DNA of 64,000 bases, from positions 1,116,001 through 1,180,000 of the forward strand of contig CM074700.1 of NCBI GenBank assembly GCA_037367355.1, in the 5' to 3' direction. This document shows, one piece after another, positions 24,001 through 36,372 of this stretch (positions are counted from its first letter, which is position 1; every line of letters starts with the position of its first letter). The notes below the pieces were generated by a model. That model saw only the letters and a list, made by a program, of their open reading frames with translations. It was not told the origin of the DNA and searched no databases. Source of the stretch: Neoscytalidium dimidiatum (lineage: Eukaryota; Ascomycota; Dothideomycetes; Botryosphaeriales; Botryosphaeriaceae). Both the position numbers and the translations under genes were made by a program.

Positions 24001-24971
24001 TAAGCCTGTAATAACCCGTTTTCTTGATAGAGGGCAGCAAGAGTAGAGGCTCCTCTGGCAAATGCGTCCTCTTAGCCTTCTTCGCATCTTTCACTAGATT
24101 CTTGACCTGCTTTTGTGATAGAGAGATGGTTTCGTTCTGGCCATTTTCGAGATCGAATCGCATGATTTCGATGAGCATAGGAGTGGTTTGATTGATCTGG
24201 ATTGGAATCTTGATTTCCCTGCTGGTGCCTCCCAAACAGAAAGATTCCTGATCCGGATTGAGAACCGCGGAGCTGCGAAGCGGTTAGCCATGGTGATGAG
24301 AGTTGCAAAGTGGATGCTTACCCTTCAGGGAGAATATGGATCACCTGTTTACCCAAGATGAGCGACTCGTTATGCAGGACAGTCCATGGATCCACGTAAT
24401 GCTCTTCAATAGCCGGCTCGCGGTCGTAGACAAGCTTGAAGAGACCGCCCAGCCACGCGGTGATCGGTATCTATCCCACATAAGCATGCAATCTTCGGAT
24501 ATAGGCCAGCCGCAGACTCACCCCAATCCTGAACATGAGCATAGCGTCCAGCAATGCGTGAACCAGGAACAGAAAAACCATTGTCGGTGTAGACCATTCC
24601 AACCATGGTATCCTGAGTACAGGCAAGCCGAACAAGAACAACCCGTCTATCATAATCCACTTCATGAAAAGCCATAATGAGTCTGCTTCCTCGGTGTGCA
24701 AATTTATGAAATCGTAGGCCCGCCACGCGGCCAGGGCGCCGTAGAAGAAGAAGGCGTAGAGGCGCTGGGTCGGAGCGGGAATGACGTCGGTCGAAATCAA
24801 CGGCTGCGTACCGTCGTCGGCAGGATTTTTGTTCATGATGTTGATGTCGGTGAGCGGGGCGCGCACGCGTATGGGCTTGCCGCCGGGAGAGCCATCGTCA
24901 TATGGAGCTCTGCGAGCTGTGTCGGGCGTCTGGGGAAATGCGCCGGAGCGCAATCGAGGAGTTGCGTTCAT
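21029..24971 (-). CDS. POM152: Nucleoporin POM152
   Basis: Three exons: 24971-24522, 24470-24322 and 24272-21029, giving 1280 residues, normal for fungal POM152. The start is the ATG before NATPRLRSGAF. Three hydrophobic segments lie in the first 150 residues (LYAFFFYGALAAW, GLFLFGLPVL, TPTMVFLFLVHALL), anchoring the protein in the pore membrane. The family stretch GKQVIHILPEG-SAVLNPDQESFC spans the second intron. The remaining thousand residues are a chain of immunoglobulin-like repeats, each with a recurring GTPPF/GEGPW type element (TGTPPLQLKYR, IGTPPFKVAY, QGEGPWTLEYE, TGKGPWDVKYK, TGSPPYTIKYE, TGLPPFHLEV, GGTPPFEFTY). These lie in the perinuclear space and form the luminal ring of the nuclear pore complex. 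It is divergent from the UCH37-like gene, 417 bp apart. Confidence 0.95.
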
Positions 24972-25388
24972 CTCATGCCGCGGCGGGAGTTCCAATCCGC
25001 GTGGGCAAGCATCCACCAACGCGCGGAGGGCGGATAGGAAGGGTGCAAGCCGGTGGATTGGCGGCAGGCAAGGCGCGGTGCGTTGTTTGGTGTTGATGCG
25101 TCTGCGCTGTTCGGCAAAACTGTTCGCGTCTTGCCCCGAGCTCGCCTGTCATTGACGCGCGCTGCTCGCCGTAGGGCTGAGCCAGCCCCAAGCTTCACTT
25201 CTCTTTCACCTCCACAATGGCGAGCGCACCCGCCACCTCCTTTGCACGCTGCGCTAGGTTCAAATAAAAAAGGAATCACTCAGGATGTTGCATTCTGCTT
25301 CCCGCTGTCCACCATCCTCCAACGCAGCCGAACCGCAACACCATCGAACGTAGATCGCGTGTGCCTCGCCTGCCTTCTACCCGCGACT

Positions 25389-26840
25389 ATGGCGACACGC
25401 GCTTCCAAGAGGAGAAAGGTGAACGCCAACGGTAGCTCTTCAAACGGACTGCCGGAGGATGTGGACAGAGTCTTTCCTAACGATGCTTCTGTTCCTGCTA
25501 CTTCCCGAGACAAACGCAAATGGCAGGGCTTTTGTGAGATTGAGAACGATCCTGTATAGTCTACCATGACCTACTTGCAACCTCGATTCGAGCTAACCAT
25601 ACCAGGCGTTTTTCAATGTTATGCTTCAGGAATTCGGCGTAAAAGGCGTCAAGGTGCAAGAGGTCTTGGGCCTGGACGAGGCACTGCTTGCCATGCTTCC
25701 GTGAGTACCTAATATCGAACGTGCACGTGATCGTGCTGCTGCCAGAACTTACTCTCTATCGACAGAAAGCCCACTTACGGCCTCGTATTCCTCTTTCGCT
25801 ACATGGAAGATGACTTCATTCAACAGGAGAGCGCCTGTCCGGACCATGTCTGGTTCGCCAACCAGACCACCGGGAACGCTTGTGCCACAGTTGCGTTGCT
25901 CAACATCATCATGAACATTCCAGACGTCGAGCTTGGAGAAAATTTACGAATTTTCAAGGAGTTCACGCAGGGGTTTACCCCGGCTACCCGAGGAGAGCAA
26001 ATTGTGCATTACGAATTTGTGAAGAATATTCATAATTCTTTTGCGCGGTGCGGACCCCTCCTATCCATAATTCACACCGGGTGTTATCGTTGACTATCTG
26101 GCAGGAAAATTGACATGATGAACATCGATCTACAAATGCAGAATGATGCCACGAGCAGATTCAAGGCATCCAAATTGTCCAGCAAGAAGTCAAATAACGC
26201 AGATGCGGCTTTCCACTTCATCGCCTTTGTGCCTATCGGAGGAGAAGTATGGAAGCTCGATGGGCTTGATCGGCAGCCTCAAAGACTGGAAAAGCTCGAG
26301 GGCGATGATTGGCTGGAAGTTGTCGCACCAAACCTGCAGGCTCGGATGGCCCAATACGAGGAAGGTCAGATCGAGTTTGGCCTTTTGGCCCTTGTGAGGG
26401 ACCCTCTCATCGAGCACCGGCGCCACCTAGCTGAGAATATCAAGCTCATCCGCACTTGTGAAGACCGACTGGCGAAGATAAATCCAGAGTGGAAGTCGTT
26501 CGCAGTGACTGAAGATGGCGCTGGTGATTCCGTTCTCAGCGGACCCTCCTCGGAACACTCCATTACAATTGCAGATATCCTACAAGCAAAGATACCCGAA
26601 ACGACGGAGAAGCGCATCAGCTCTGACGACGATATCATGACCCTGATCGATCTCCGGCAAAGAGCAATCACCGATCAAGCGGGTGTCAGAGCGGCCATCA
26701 GAGACGAGGAAAACGCGGCAGCTGCGGATCTAGAGAAGGCAGAAAGCAGGAGACACGACTATGGTCCAGCCATTCAGGCGTGGTTGAGGATGCTCGCTGA
26801 AGAAGGCGTGCTCAAGGACTTGATCCAGGAAGTGGGCTAG
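25389..26840 (+). CDS. Ubiquitin carboxyl-terminal hydrolase, UCH37/UCHL5 type
   Basis: Four exons: 25389-25553, 25606-25700, 25766-26047 and 26105-26840, encoding 425 residues. This peptidase C12 enzyme removes ubiquitin and, in its family, works at the proteasome. The catalytic set is visible: oxyanion Gln120 and nucleophile Cys126 in ANQTTGNACAT, His218 in DAAFHFIAF and Asp233 in VWKLDGL. The C-terminal part carries the UCH37-like helical tail, ending near RRHDYGPAIQAWLRMLAEEG, which in homologues docks to the proteasome receptor. The N-terminus adds about 50 residues including a basic SKRRKVN stretch that could be a nuclear signal. It shares a short divergent promoter with POM152. Confidence 0.92.
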
Positions 26841-27136
26841 ATGCTCGTTGCGAGCGAAATTGCTATCTTCAAACATTACAAAGATGACCGTGGATATCTA
26901 AAGACAATGCGGAAAATTGTGTGTATTTTAAGGCTACATAGCACGCAGGCTCAAAGATCGAAATAGTTAATTGAATTTTAAGAGCGCCTGCTTCACTGAG
27001 TGTCCTAATAAACTCTTGTTTCGGGTATCCGACCGCATCAGAGTGCCCCCAAATAACAGGCATCCTGCTGCAAAAATCATCATCGCCTCAAGAGCGAGAT
27101 TGGTACTAGTACATTCACCTCTTGGCCCGGCGGCAT

Positions 27137-27934
27137 TCAAAACCTGAGACGGCGCAGAACGAGCCAGTAATAAGCAGCACCGAATGCAGCGCCACCGATA
27201 TGGCCACTATGTCCGACTCTACTATTCGGATCGTTCATATAGAAGGCATCGTAGGCGATATAGGCAGAGAACATGGCCCAAGCAGGAATGCCGATAGGGA
27301 TGAAGATGAATTGCCATTTGGCATTTGGAGCAATCAAGGCGACAGCAGCTGCAAGACCTGAGACGGCGCCACTAGCTCCCATGGCAGCGGACGGTTGCCC
27401 GCTGGCCTGACTCTTTCGCTGGTAATAGAATCCAAGAGAGCCAGCAAGACCGGCGCCGAGATACAGAGTGAGGAAGCTGGTCGGGTTGACCCGCGGCAGG
27501 TAGGCAATCAGAGCGTCGCCGAAAGATTTCAGGGCAATGACGTTGAATATAAAGTGCGGTAGATCCTTGTGTGAGAAAGTAGCAGTGAGGGCAGTCCACC
27601 AGTGGCCGTGGTCTGGGTCGTCGTTCTTGAAGACAAAGTTGTTCACCAGATCCTGCATGATCTGGCGCTTATCGAGATGGACATATTTGGCAACCTGGCG
27701 GTAGGTGTCGGGTGACATAGCAGCCTTGAAATCGAGTGGGATGGAATTATCTGCATATTTCCAGGCAGCGAAAACGGCAGTGTTTAGGCCCAGGATGGTG
27801 TAGAGCCAGCGCTGGGATGCGGCCTGGCCCGGCAGCTGGCCATAAGAGCTGTAGAAGCGGCGGGCCATAGCCGCACGGCGAAGGCCGCTGGCAGGCGGTA
27901 GCCTTGCAGCGCGAAAGAAGCGCGGGTGGAGCAT
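27137..27934 (-). CDS. Rhomboid serine protease, probably mitochondrial
   Basis: A single exon of 265 residues. The N-terminus is rich in Arg, Ala and Ser with no acids (RFFRAARLPP, RRAAMARRFYSS), like a mitochondrial presequence. Several hydrophobic segments follow. Rhomboid landmarks: HFIFNVIALKSFG (helix 2 His/Asn region), the catalytic serine in MGASGAVSG (Ser188) and the catalytic histidine in GHSGHIGGAAFG (His245). Rhomboids cut transmembrane helices within the bilayer; relatives in mitochondria process dynamin-like and PINK1-type substrates. Length is shorter than yeast Pcp1, so orthology to it is not certain. It is divergent from DHH1 with 618 bp between starts. Confidence 0.9.
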   Translation of the reverse strand: MLHPRFFRAARLPPASGLRRAAMARRFYSSYGQLPGQAASQRWLYTILGLNTAVFAAWKYADNSIPLDFKAAMSPDTYRQVAKYVHLDKRQIMQDLVNNFVFKNDDPDHGHWWTALTATFSHKDLPHFIFNVIALKSFGDALIAYLPRVNPTSFLTLYLGAGLAGSLGFYYQRKSQASGQPSAAMGASGAVSGLAAAVALIAPNAKWQFIFIPIGIPAWAMFSAYIAYDAFYMNDPNSRVGHSGHIGGAAFGAAYYWLVLRRLRF

Positions 27935-28552
27935 GCTTGCGAGAGTCCGAGTAAGGTTGACAGCTGGTGGGTGCGTGCGGCAGGCGCTGGCAGTGATGAT
28001 CCGAGCAGTGGCGTCTAGACGAATCGGCGACTCCTCGGATCAGGCGCGGGCGTCCCTCTCGAGCTGCTGCTAAACCTGCCCTCTTCACAGACCTCCACCC
28101 TGCCCGCCTTCACATTGTGCTCCATATACGCTACACTCACGCGCTTGCGCTCAATCTCAGTCTCCTCTTCTTCTCTACTCCGCTCCCAAGCCTGCCCCGC
28201 GCTATCGCAGGCCAAACTCATCCGTAACAAACCACCCTCCTCGTGGCAACTCCTCGTCTACCTGACCGCGAGCCTCGCCCACAGCTCCGCCACCAAGCTA
28301 CTTCGCTGTTGCTCTTGATAGACCGCTCCCCGTTCAGGCATCCGCACTACGCCACCACTCTCGCGCGTACTCCTCTGCGCTTTGCGGCACCCCCTTTGCT
28401 GCCGACGCCGACTCGCACGCCCATAGCCACGTGCTCCGACTCGAATCCCTTGAGCCACAACCCCGCGCGACCATTGCCCTCTGCCACCAGCTGGGCTGAC
28501 CCGACCACACTTCAACTTCTCACCCCGCCCGCAACCTCACAAAGCTCTCCCA
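27935..28552. other. Divergent intergenic region, rhomboid / DHH1
   Basis: 618 bp shared by the two divergent genes. C-rich plus-strand sequence before the DHH1 ATG probably represents a long 5' leader. No separate gene is supported. Confidence 0.5.
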
Positions 28553-30123
28553 ATGGCAGCAGATATCACGAACCAGCTCGCGTCGGCGAGCTTGAACGAG
28601 TCGTCAGCCGACTGGAAGAACGGCTTGAAGGCACCCCCGAAGGATACTAGAGTACAGACCGAAGATGTCACGGCAACCAAGGGCTTGGAGTTTGAGGATT
28701 TCTACATTAAGAGAGAGCTGATGATGGGCATCTTCGAGGCTGGCTTCGAAAAGCCGTCGCCCATCCAAGAAGAAACTATTCCCGTCGCCCTCACCGGACG
28801 TGACATTCTGGCCCGCGCCAAGAACGGCACCGGCAAGACCGCTGCCTTCGTCATTCCCACTCTCGAGCGCATCAACCCCAAGAGCACCAAGACCCAGGCT
28901 TTGATCCTGGTACCGACGAGAGAACTCGCCCTCCAAACTTCGCAGGTCTGCAAGACCCTTGGCAAGCACTTGGGCATCAATGTTATGGTCACTACCGGAG
29001 GCACGGGTCTCAAGGACGATATTATCCGTTTGAGCGAACCGGTCCACATCATCGTGGGTACGCCGGGAAGGATATTGGACCTGGCTAGCAAAGGTGTTGC
29101 CGACCTTTCTGCGTGTCCAACCTTCGTTATGGACGAGGCTGATAAGCTTCTCTCCCCTGAATTCACTCCTGTCATCGAGCAGCTTCTGGCCTTCCACCCT
29201 AAGGACCGTCAGGTCATGCTCTTTTCTGCGACCTTCCCCATCGTTGTGAAGAGCTTTAAGGTAAGTCGAGATAGTTTCCGCTGTCTTGGCATCATCCGCT
29301 TTTTTCTAAAACAGCGCAGGACAAGCACATGAACCAACCATACGAAATTAACTTGATGGACGAACTTACTCTCCGCGGTATTACTCAGTACTATGCTTTT
29401 GTTGAAGAAAAGCAGAAGGTCCACTGCTTGAACACCCTCTTCAACAAGTTGCAGATCAATCAGTCCATCATCTTCTGCAACTCGACGAATCGCGTCGAGC
29501 TTCTTGCCAAGAAGATCACCGAGCTCGGCTACTCTTGCTTCTACTCGCACGCGAAGATGCTTCAGCACGCTCGTAACCGTGTTTTCCATGACTTCAGGAA
29601 TGGCGTTTGCCGTAACCTTGTTTGCTCAGACTTGCTCACACGTGGTATCGATATTCAGGCTGTCAATGTTGTCATCAACTTCGACTTCCCCAAGAACGCG
29701 GAGACTTACCTTCACCGTATTGGTCGTTCTGGTCGTTTCGGTCACCTGGGTCTGGCCATCAACTTGATCAACTGGGATGATCGCTTCAACCTCTACAAGA
29801 TCGAGCAGGAGCTCGGCACTGAAATCCAGCCGATTCCGCAGACTATCGAGAAGAAACTCTACGTCTACGAGTCTCCCGAGAGCATCCCTCGCCCCATCTC
29901 GAACGCACCCGCCAACAGGCCGCCTCCTCAGCAGACCCAGCAGGCGCACGCTCAGGGACAGCTCCAGGATCAGGATTCTAACACCAACGCTTCCCGTGGA
30001 AATGGTCAGCCTGGTGGTCGCGGTGGCTACAGGGGGCAACGTGGTGGCTTCCAGGGACAACGCCGCGGAGGTGGTCAGCGCAACGGATACAACGGACAGC
30101 GTGCTCCTCGGCCTCAGGCATAA
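28553..30123 (+). CDS. DHH1: ATP-dependent RNA helicase DHH1 (DDX6 family)
   Basis: Two exons: 28553-29260 and 29320-30123, encoding 503 residues. The intron is 59 nt with a GTAAGT donor. All DEAD-box motifs are present: Q-motif region [22 protein letters not shown], Ia [12 protein letters not shown], Ib TPGR, II DEAD in [16 protein letters not shown], then [11 protein letters not shown] and [10 protein letters not shown]. The sequence [25 protein letters not shown] and the [18 protein letters not shown] stretch mark the DHH1/DDX6 subfamily, which activates decapping and represses translation in P-bodies. The C-terminal 80 residues are low-complexity Gln/Pro then RGG-like repeats ([12 protein letters not shown]), probably promoting condensation. 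Confidence 0.96.
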
Positions 30124-31805
30124 ACATTGAATTCCGGGTTCCTTTCGGAGTTTAGAGGTTGAAGCACAAGTTCAGATCTTTGTTTGCAGTCATCGTCGGC
30201 ATCTCTTTCGGTATTCGGCACAGCCTTATGCTCCAGTAGCATAGGCATTTCCTTTTCCTCCCTTTGCACATACTCACGCTTACGCGACGACCATGATATC
30301 CGAGCGGCTGGCCATGGGACTTGTTGCCTGGTTTTCTTTTCCTATCGGGTGTAATGGGTCCATGCCGGCGCATGAACGGGTCACGAATCTCCTGGTTGTC
30401 GCATCTGTAAAAATATGCGCCTTGGGTTTCTTCACGGTTTTTCCCTTTCACTTTCTTTTCCACTCCAGCTTCGCGTCGACCGTGGCGCTAGTCGCGATTT
30501 CGAGTTGACCGACTCTTCGTTCGATATCCCGATGCAATTTCGCAGTTTTGCGTGACGTTTCCACCAAGTCGCATGCTCCACCTTCCAATACGGACGGTTT
30601 TTACCAGCAATACTCAGGGATTCTCCACGACTGGCGGTGTCCTTTCCGACTCAAAAAAAGTTCCATTACCTTCCTTGACTAGACGACCTATGGGATTGGC
30701 ATCGACTCTGGACGTGGAGCGGAGTATCGGTCACCATCAACGTCTATCTGATCCTATTCTCCAATCGGTACTAGCCTCGTCGCGGCTTGCACCCCTCTCA
30801 CGAAAACGTACCAGGTAAAACATTTTAATCTGCATAACTGTGTTTGCGACTCGCCAGCACATTCTCTGCGACGGACGAACTGAAATCATATCCAATTCAT
30901 TCTGAGCGCTGCTCAACGGCTCAGAAACCAATATCATGTCAATGGTTGATCACCTCTTCCAAATGCAATTGAAACAGGCATGATCAGTCCAGGTTTTCCT
31001 AGGCGACTGATGGTCTTATGGTCATCCAACATCTCTTGACAAAAAATCAAAGAGCATACCACAAGCCATCACTGTTCTGGAGAAAGACCTGGTAGAAGAA
31101 AATTAAAAAAGTCAAAAAAAAAACTTTTTTGCGGGGGTTCCGAATTGAGTGGCAGGTAGTCTCGGCACCGAAGATCTTCTTTCGTGAGAGGGAAGAAGTT
31201 TACGAATTTTCTTTGCCATTAGCTATCGGTTTTTCCTCAATGACAACATGATCTTTCCCTCCTGTTCTTGGCATCCTTGGTGATCTTGTTTTGCTAAACT
31301 TTTCATTCTGGTGTTCCGATACGTAAAGGCCAACGATTGGGCAGAAGTTATGCTGATGAGAATTAATGCCAGGCATAACAACAACTAAGATACACAGCGG
31401 TTCGGATTCAGCGTAGCCGCTCTCTCATAACCAAAAGCATACAACTGCATATCTGCGACGCTCAAGATACGTACCACGTTGTCCCAGTCAGTCAAATGAA
31501 TATTGGGAATGAGGGGTCCCCAAGCCACGTCATGCGCTTTCATTTGTTGATGAGACAGAGAAAAACGTCACACGACCAACGGTCGGCGCTGTCATCACTA
31601 GCTGGTGGAGAAGTAAGGTAAGAGGTAGCGCATTGCCTACCTTTTACGCGAGAATCGTTGGTGGAATTTTTCAGGCTTACTTCACATTCTCCTTTCTTGC
31701 TTGCTTTCACTTGAGCTCATCTTTCTACCCGTTCCAGCTTCCGTTTTCTAAGGAAAGGCCACTTGTCCGCGTATACGACTTCTATAATCCATCCAATTCG
31801 AGCCT
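30124..31805. other. Intergenic, 1.7 kb
   Basis: The 3' flank of DHH1 and the upstream region of the IBR gene. It includes an A/T homopolymer near 31115-31130. Only short random-looking frames are present. Confidence 0.5.
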
Positions 31806-33354
31806 ATGGCGAACCGCTCAAAGTACTATCTCGACAGGACCACCAGCTGGGACTGGAGTCTTCTGGGCGATGTGCTCAATGAAGAAGAGAAGAGCGGTGA
31901 AGATGATGACCTGGAGCTCGCATGGCGGTTGCAGTTGGAAGATCTAAAGGAATGGGATGATGGCGACCATACCCTTGACAGAAACGAAGGAGATGCAGAG
32001 TTGGCTATCATGCAGCAGGTCGAAGAGATCGAGAAAGCGGTGAGAGAGGAGGAGGACTTGGCATTGCTGGTAAGGATGGATGATTTTTCTCAGGACGAAA
32101 GGAGAAACTCGCATGGGAGGGAAGATCCATCTGAGTACTTCAGGTTGCAATAACGAGAGCAGCGCTGAAGCCCGAAGATGGGTGAATGAGGAAGAGAGAA
32201 GACCGGGTGGAAACCAAGATGAGCAGACGGAAGAATTTTTGAAGTTGGCAAAAGCTTGCGGATGGGCAAGATGTGCTTCATGCAGAAGATTCATTGAGCT
32301 GGAGCTTGGGTGTAATCAAGTAGTGTATGTGCACTTCCCTGTTGCTCGGCTTATCCTCTCTCTGCGCAAGGCCATCCCTACTTCATCTTTCTAGATCTTC
32401 ATTTTCTACCCAGCTCCGTCACGCTTTAGATATAACACGCTATTCTGATATTCGCTGATCCGTGCCGGGGAATCTCATAGGTGTCACTGCGGCACGCACT
32501 TCTGTTACGACTGTGGAAGGCCGTGGAAGACGTGCGACTGCATGCAGTGCGACGAGCATCGACGGCTTGTAAATGGAACAGATACTATAGAGGACAAAGG
32601 TACGAACAAACCGCAACTGCGAGAGGTTGGGGACTCTCAAAGCGACACAGCGCATCAAGAAGCCACATCATCCCTGTCCCACACACGCGGTAGAGATGTT
32701 ACCGAAAGCCGAACACAACAACGGCAATATCGGCTTTATCAGGCCTTTGGGATCGCTGGTCCAAGCAGTACAGACGGAAGGAACGATCATGCCGAGAGAC
32801 TTCATACACCAGTGGGCAATAGTTGTCGCGCTGCTGCAGTGGAAGTTTCCGCAAATGCCTCCGTCGTTATCCCAGATGACCCGCCACCTCCTTATCCCGG
32901 TCGCAGAGAAGACACCTTTCTCCTAGGCTCGGTCTTGCCACCTGAACTCTTGGATGCCGCACTACAGACTGGTCCTCGCCGTGCCACTCGCCAGCGTCCG
33001 CTTTCCAGAGATGAATTTGAACGTCTGAGGGCCAACGTACGGACGGTTGTGGACGCGTTGAACACAATGTTGGTGGCGCTGGAGGGAGACGCTGATACAG
33101 TTGTGTGCGGCAACGGTAATATCTGTGAGAGCATACGACGAGTAAACCGGTGCAGTCAGCGCCGTAGGCATGCATCATGGAAGCTGGTGGGGACCGAGAA
33201 GAAATTTCATCGTTGCGATATATGTGTGATATCTTATGGAGTGGATATCTGGTATCGAGCTGAAGGGAGGGATGGCAACGGCAGAAATGGGGTAATGCAG
33301 TGTGGATTTTGCGGCGTGAAAGCGTGTGGGTTTTGCAGGGAGCACAGAGTATGA
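31806..33354 (+). CDS. IBR-type zinc-finger protein (RBR-like, no RING1 seen)
   Basis: Proposed exons: 31806-32069, 32125-32324 and 32481-33354, 445 residues. An acidic, helical N-terminus (LELAWRLQLEDLKEW, EEIEKAVREEEDLALL) is followed by an IBR/RING2-like cysteine module spanning intron 2: GWARCASCRRFIELELGCNQVV then CHCGTHFCYDCGRPWKTCDC. That is the C-terminal zinc unit of RBR ubiquitin ligases, including the catalytic-type Cys region, but I find no RING1 ahead of it. A Pro-rich middle (DDPPPPYPGRRED) leads to a last CxxC pair region, RCDICVISYGVDIWY and MQCGFCGVKACGFCREHRV, possibly another zinc site. The first intron is uncertain: the GTAAGG donor is strong, and an AG at 32123-32124 gives a 55-nt intron in phase; a 24-nt option ending TTTTTCTCAG is too short. 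Confidence 0.75.
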
Positions 33355-34580
33355 GTTCAGAGTATTTGTTAGTGTTCGAGTCCGTGAGGGAAGAATCAGC
33401 TGGAAGAGACTCGGAAAGTGGACGGCAGTGCTTTCGGACTCTGTTTTTCGACACATAGACCCCATCGTCATCACGTCTCCATGACTTTTAAATGTATAGT
33501 CGTTGAAATGAAGGATCATTTCGCAAAGAGGCTGCAGGAAAAGAGAGAGAGAGAAGAGGGGAGAGAGCCAAATTCGCATGCCATCGTGGACATCGCAAAT
33601 CTATGGTTTCCATGACAGACTCTGATAACACAGGAGCCGGCGCGGCATCTCACCGACCGGGCTTATTCGGGTGTCACTGTGGCACACGAGAGATCCCGTC
33701 GAGATCCACATGGGATTCCCCGTTCCCGATCTCCGCGGAGATGCATCTCTCAACCCTTCGAGGTCGGTCTGAACGATCATTGGACGGACAAGACATTGAG
33801 GGAAAATCTTTTTTTGACCTCAGATAATGAACGAACCCACCAGTTGACAGCGTACATTACAAAACGGTCGCAAGATACGTAGAGAACGAAGTGTAGGGAT
33901 AGAGGTGGAAATTGCGGGTCGGTGGGCTATTGGTGGTACGATTGAGAACACCTTATCTGCAGCCATTGGCTGTTGGGTTATTCTATGGAAGAGGAGGTCA
34001 AAAACTGCTTATCAGCGCTATGGTTGAACTTCTCGTATAAACAATCGTGATGATGTCATTGGCATGATGGTGCGATATGGAGGTGGTGCGTCTGAAGTCT
34101 TCGTTCGTGGAGTCGCGCCTTGAATCTGCTCCCAGGACCTCTATGATAAGTCAATGTTCGATTGATTTAGTCCAATTATAATGTGAGTTCAGTTGTGCTT
34201 GACAGTCGCATTATCTGTTGGCCGTTGTTAATACAAGGCTCGTCCTAAGGATAAAAATCACAGAGAGATAATCGATCCATTTTATATCCATGTCCTAGTC
34301 CTCCATGTTGGCCCGTCATGGAAGTCACTTGTATACAAGAACCGTTATTCTCAATGGAGTGTTTTGGACTCATGATATTTCATTAAAGCAATATACCAGC
34401 AGTGTACATGGATATCGTGATAAGAGAAGCGCTCGCTCCGAGAACACCTAGCAGAAAATTGACCTGACTGAAAACCCCATGACCAAATTTTTCGTATCCT
34501 TCATCCAATGTCCTCACGCCTCCCCCGAATAGCGATGGGGAATAAAAAAAATAGGTGAGAAAGCTGAGAAAATGCAACCT
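33355..34580. other. Intergenic between convergent genes
   Basis: 1.2 kb without a supported gene. A 64-codon hydrophobic minus-strand frame at 34383-34577 lies just past the stop of the nitrate permease. It is not in a position to be spliced on and is treated as chance. Confidence 0.5.
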
Positions 34581-36372
34581 CTAATGGCCTCCAACCTGGC
34601 CCTTGGGGATGGGCTTGATCCAGCTCACCGCTAGGTTCAGCGCAATGTTCATAATACCAATGATCCAGAAGCACTTTGCATAATCCGTGCCGTGATACCT
34701 GAACACGATGGCGAAAATCACGCCACCGAGGTTGCCTGCTGCGCCCGTCACGCCACTAACAATGCCGTTCGCAAACGGATGCACGTGGGGCACGAGGGCG
34801 AAGTTCAGGCCATTGCCCCCTTCGAGGAAGAAGGCCATGCCAGCAATGAGGCCGAACATTGTGTGCTCGTCGTGCGGGTTGAGGACGCCGATAATGATGA
34901 GGAAGGCGCCTGTGATGAGGCCATACCCGTGAATCAGAGCCTTCTTTGCCCATACGTTTCCTCCCGTCGCGTGGTACGCAAGGTCGGCAACAAGTCCACC
35001 GAGAGGCCTAAAAGCGCCGTTGAGCAGGCCAAACATAGCAGCCCAGTTACCGCGTTCCTGAAGGGAAAGCGAAGGGAAGTTCTTAGCGTAGTAGGAACCA
35101 AGAATGCTGTTGATGGCGAGTTCGCCACCGAAAGAACAGAAGTAGCCGGCAGCGAGGGTAAGCGTCTGCAGAGAGATGGTGACCTTCATAGCTTCCTTGA
35201 AAGTGGGTTTCTGGATGACCTCGCCCTTGGCAGCCTCGAGCATCTGGGCTTCACTGATTTGAGCCTCGTGATCAGCGAAGTGGTGATCGATTGGAAGAAC
35301 GGCGCCTTCTTTCTTTGTGGATGAGACGGAACCGATGGGTGACTGGGTGCCCGACTGGCTCTTAGCGCCGGTGGGCACGCCGGTGAGGGAACCGGGTATC
35401 TCGACGACACCACTACCGATGCTGTGCGAACGCAAATTCGCGTCGGCGACGGCTTGACGTTCAGACCATTTGCCCGTCGGGCAGTCGGGCGTGAAAAGGA
35501 GCATGCAGATGGCAGTTGCCGTGATCAGAACGCCGGGAACGACGAAGGTGACGCGCCATGCGACATGCTGACGCAGGCCATCAGAGACGAGGGACTCGTA
35601 AATAGCAGGCATAACGAAGTAGGTAATACCGCCACCCATGTTACCCAATCCACCAGTGAGGGAGTTGGCAGTACCGACAATGTTCTTGTCGAAAAAGCCT
35701 GTGGTCCATACTTGACAGGGAACGAAGCTGCCACCCAAAATGCCTACGAAGAAGCGGAGGACCATCAGACCGGTGGCGCTGTTGACAGTGCCTGCTAGGA
35801 AAGTCGGGATGGCGCCGAGCATCAGACATCCTGCAAAAGTCCAGCGGGGTCCGAAGCGGTCGCAAGCAGGGCCAGCAATGAGACGCACAATCAGTCTGTG
35901 AAACGATCAGCTTACTCTTCCCCTCATTTTCATTCGCGACAGAGGTATCTTCAAGGTCGTGCTTGGGTGACGTACGTGGCTACAAGGGCGATGATGTTGG
36001 AGTTGGCGATCTCAGCTTGAGAGAGGCCCAGATCCTTCTTGATAATGTCCGATAGAAGGGGCGGGAAGGCGTACCTGCGATGTACCCCGGATGGGTTAGC
36101 CACTCACGTCTCACAGATAAGCGGAATCGCAAGGGTCAACATGGTTTCCCCTCATGCGCAGTGGTATCATCACCTGCATGCGGGACGGGGAACGGGCGGA
36201 AGACTGAGCTTGCGAAGACTCACCATGACCAGAAGGCGATCATAAAACCAAACCAGGCAAAGAAGAAGACGCGTCCGTAGAGGTTTATAGGGTTGAGGAA
36301 CGGGATGGACCGTGCTTTGCGGTTGACGGGATTGACTTCCGGGGCACGGAAGAGCAGTGAGACGTCAAACAT
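34581..36372 (-). CDS. nrtA: High-affinity nitrate transporter (NNP family, MFS)
   Basis: Three exons: 36372-36224, 36074-35976 and 35895-34581, encoding 520 residues. This is a 12-helix major facilitator of the nitrate/nitrite porter family at the plasma membrane. The N-terminus reads [23 protein letters not shown], then [18 protein letters not shown], and Arg87 falls in LIVRLIAGP, the position that binds nitrate in the Aspergillus protein. Both family signatures are present: [10 protein letters not shown] (about 167-176) and [12 protein letters not shown] in the second half, with a second conserved Arg in [10 protein letters not shown] long cytoplasmic loop of about 90 residues with Ser/Thr-rich sequence lies between helices 6 and 7, usual for fungal members. 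No nitrate or nitrite reductase gene is adjacent in this window. Confidence 0.94.

Noticed and set aside
33670..33695. A CHCGT-coding sequence echoing the IBR gene at 32481
   Set aside because: Similarity covers only about 15 bases with no flanking match; likely chance.
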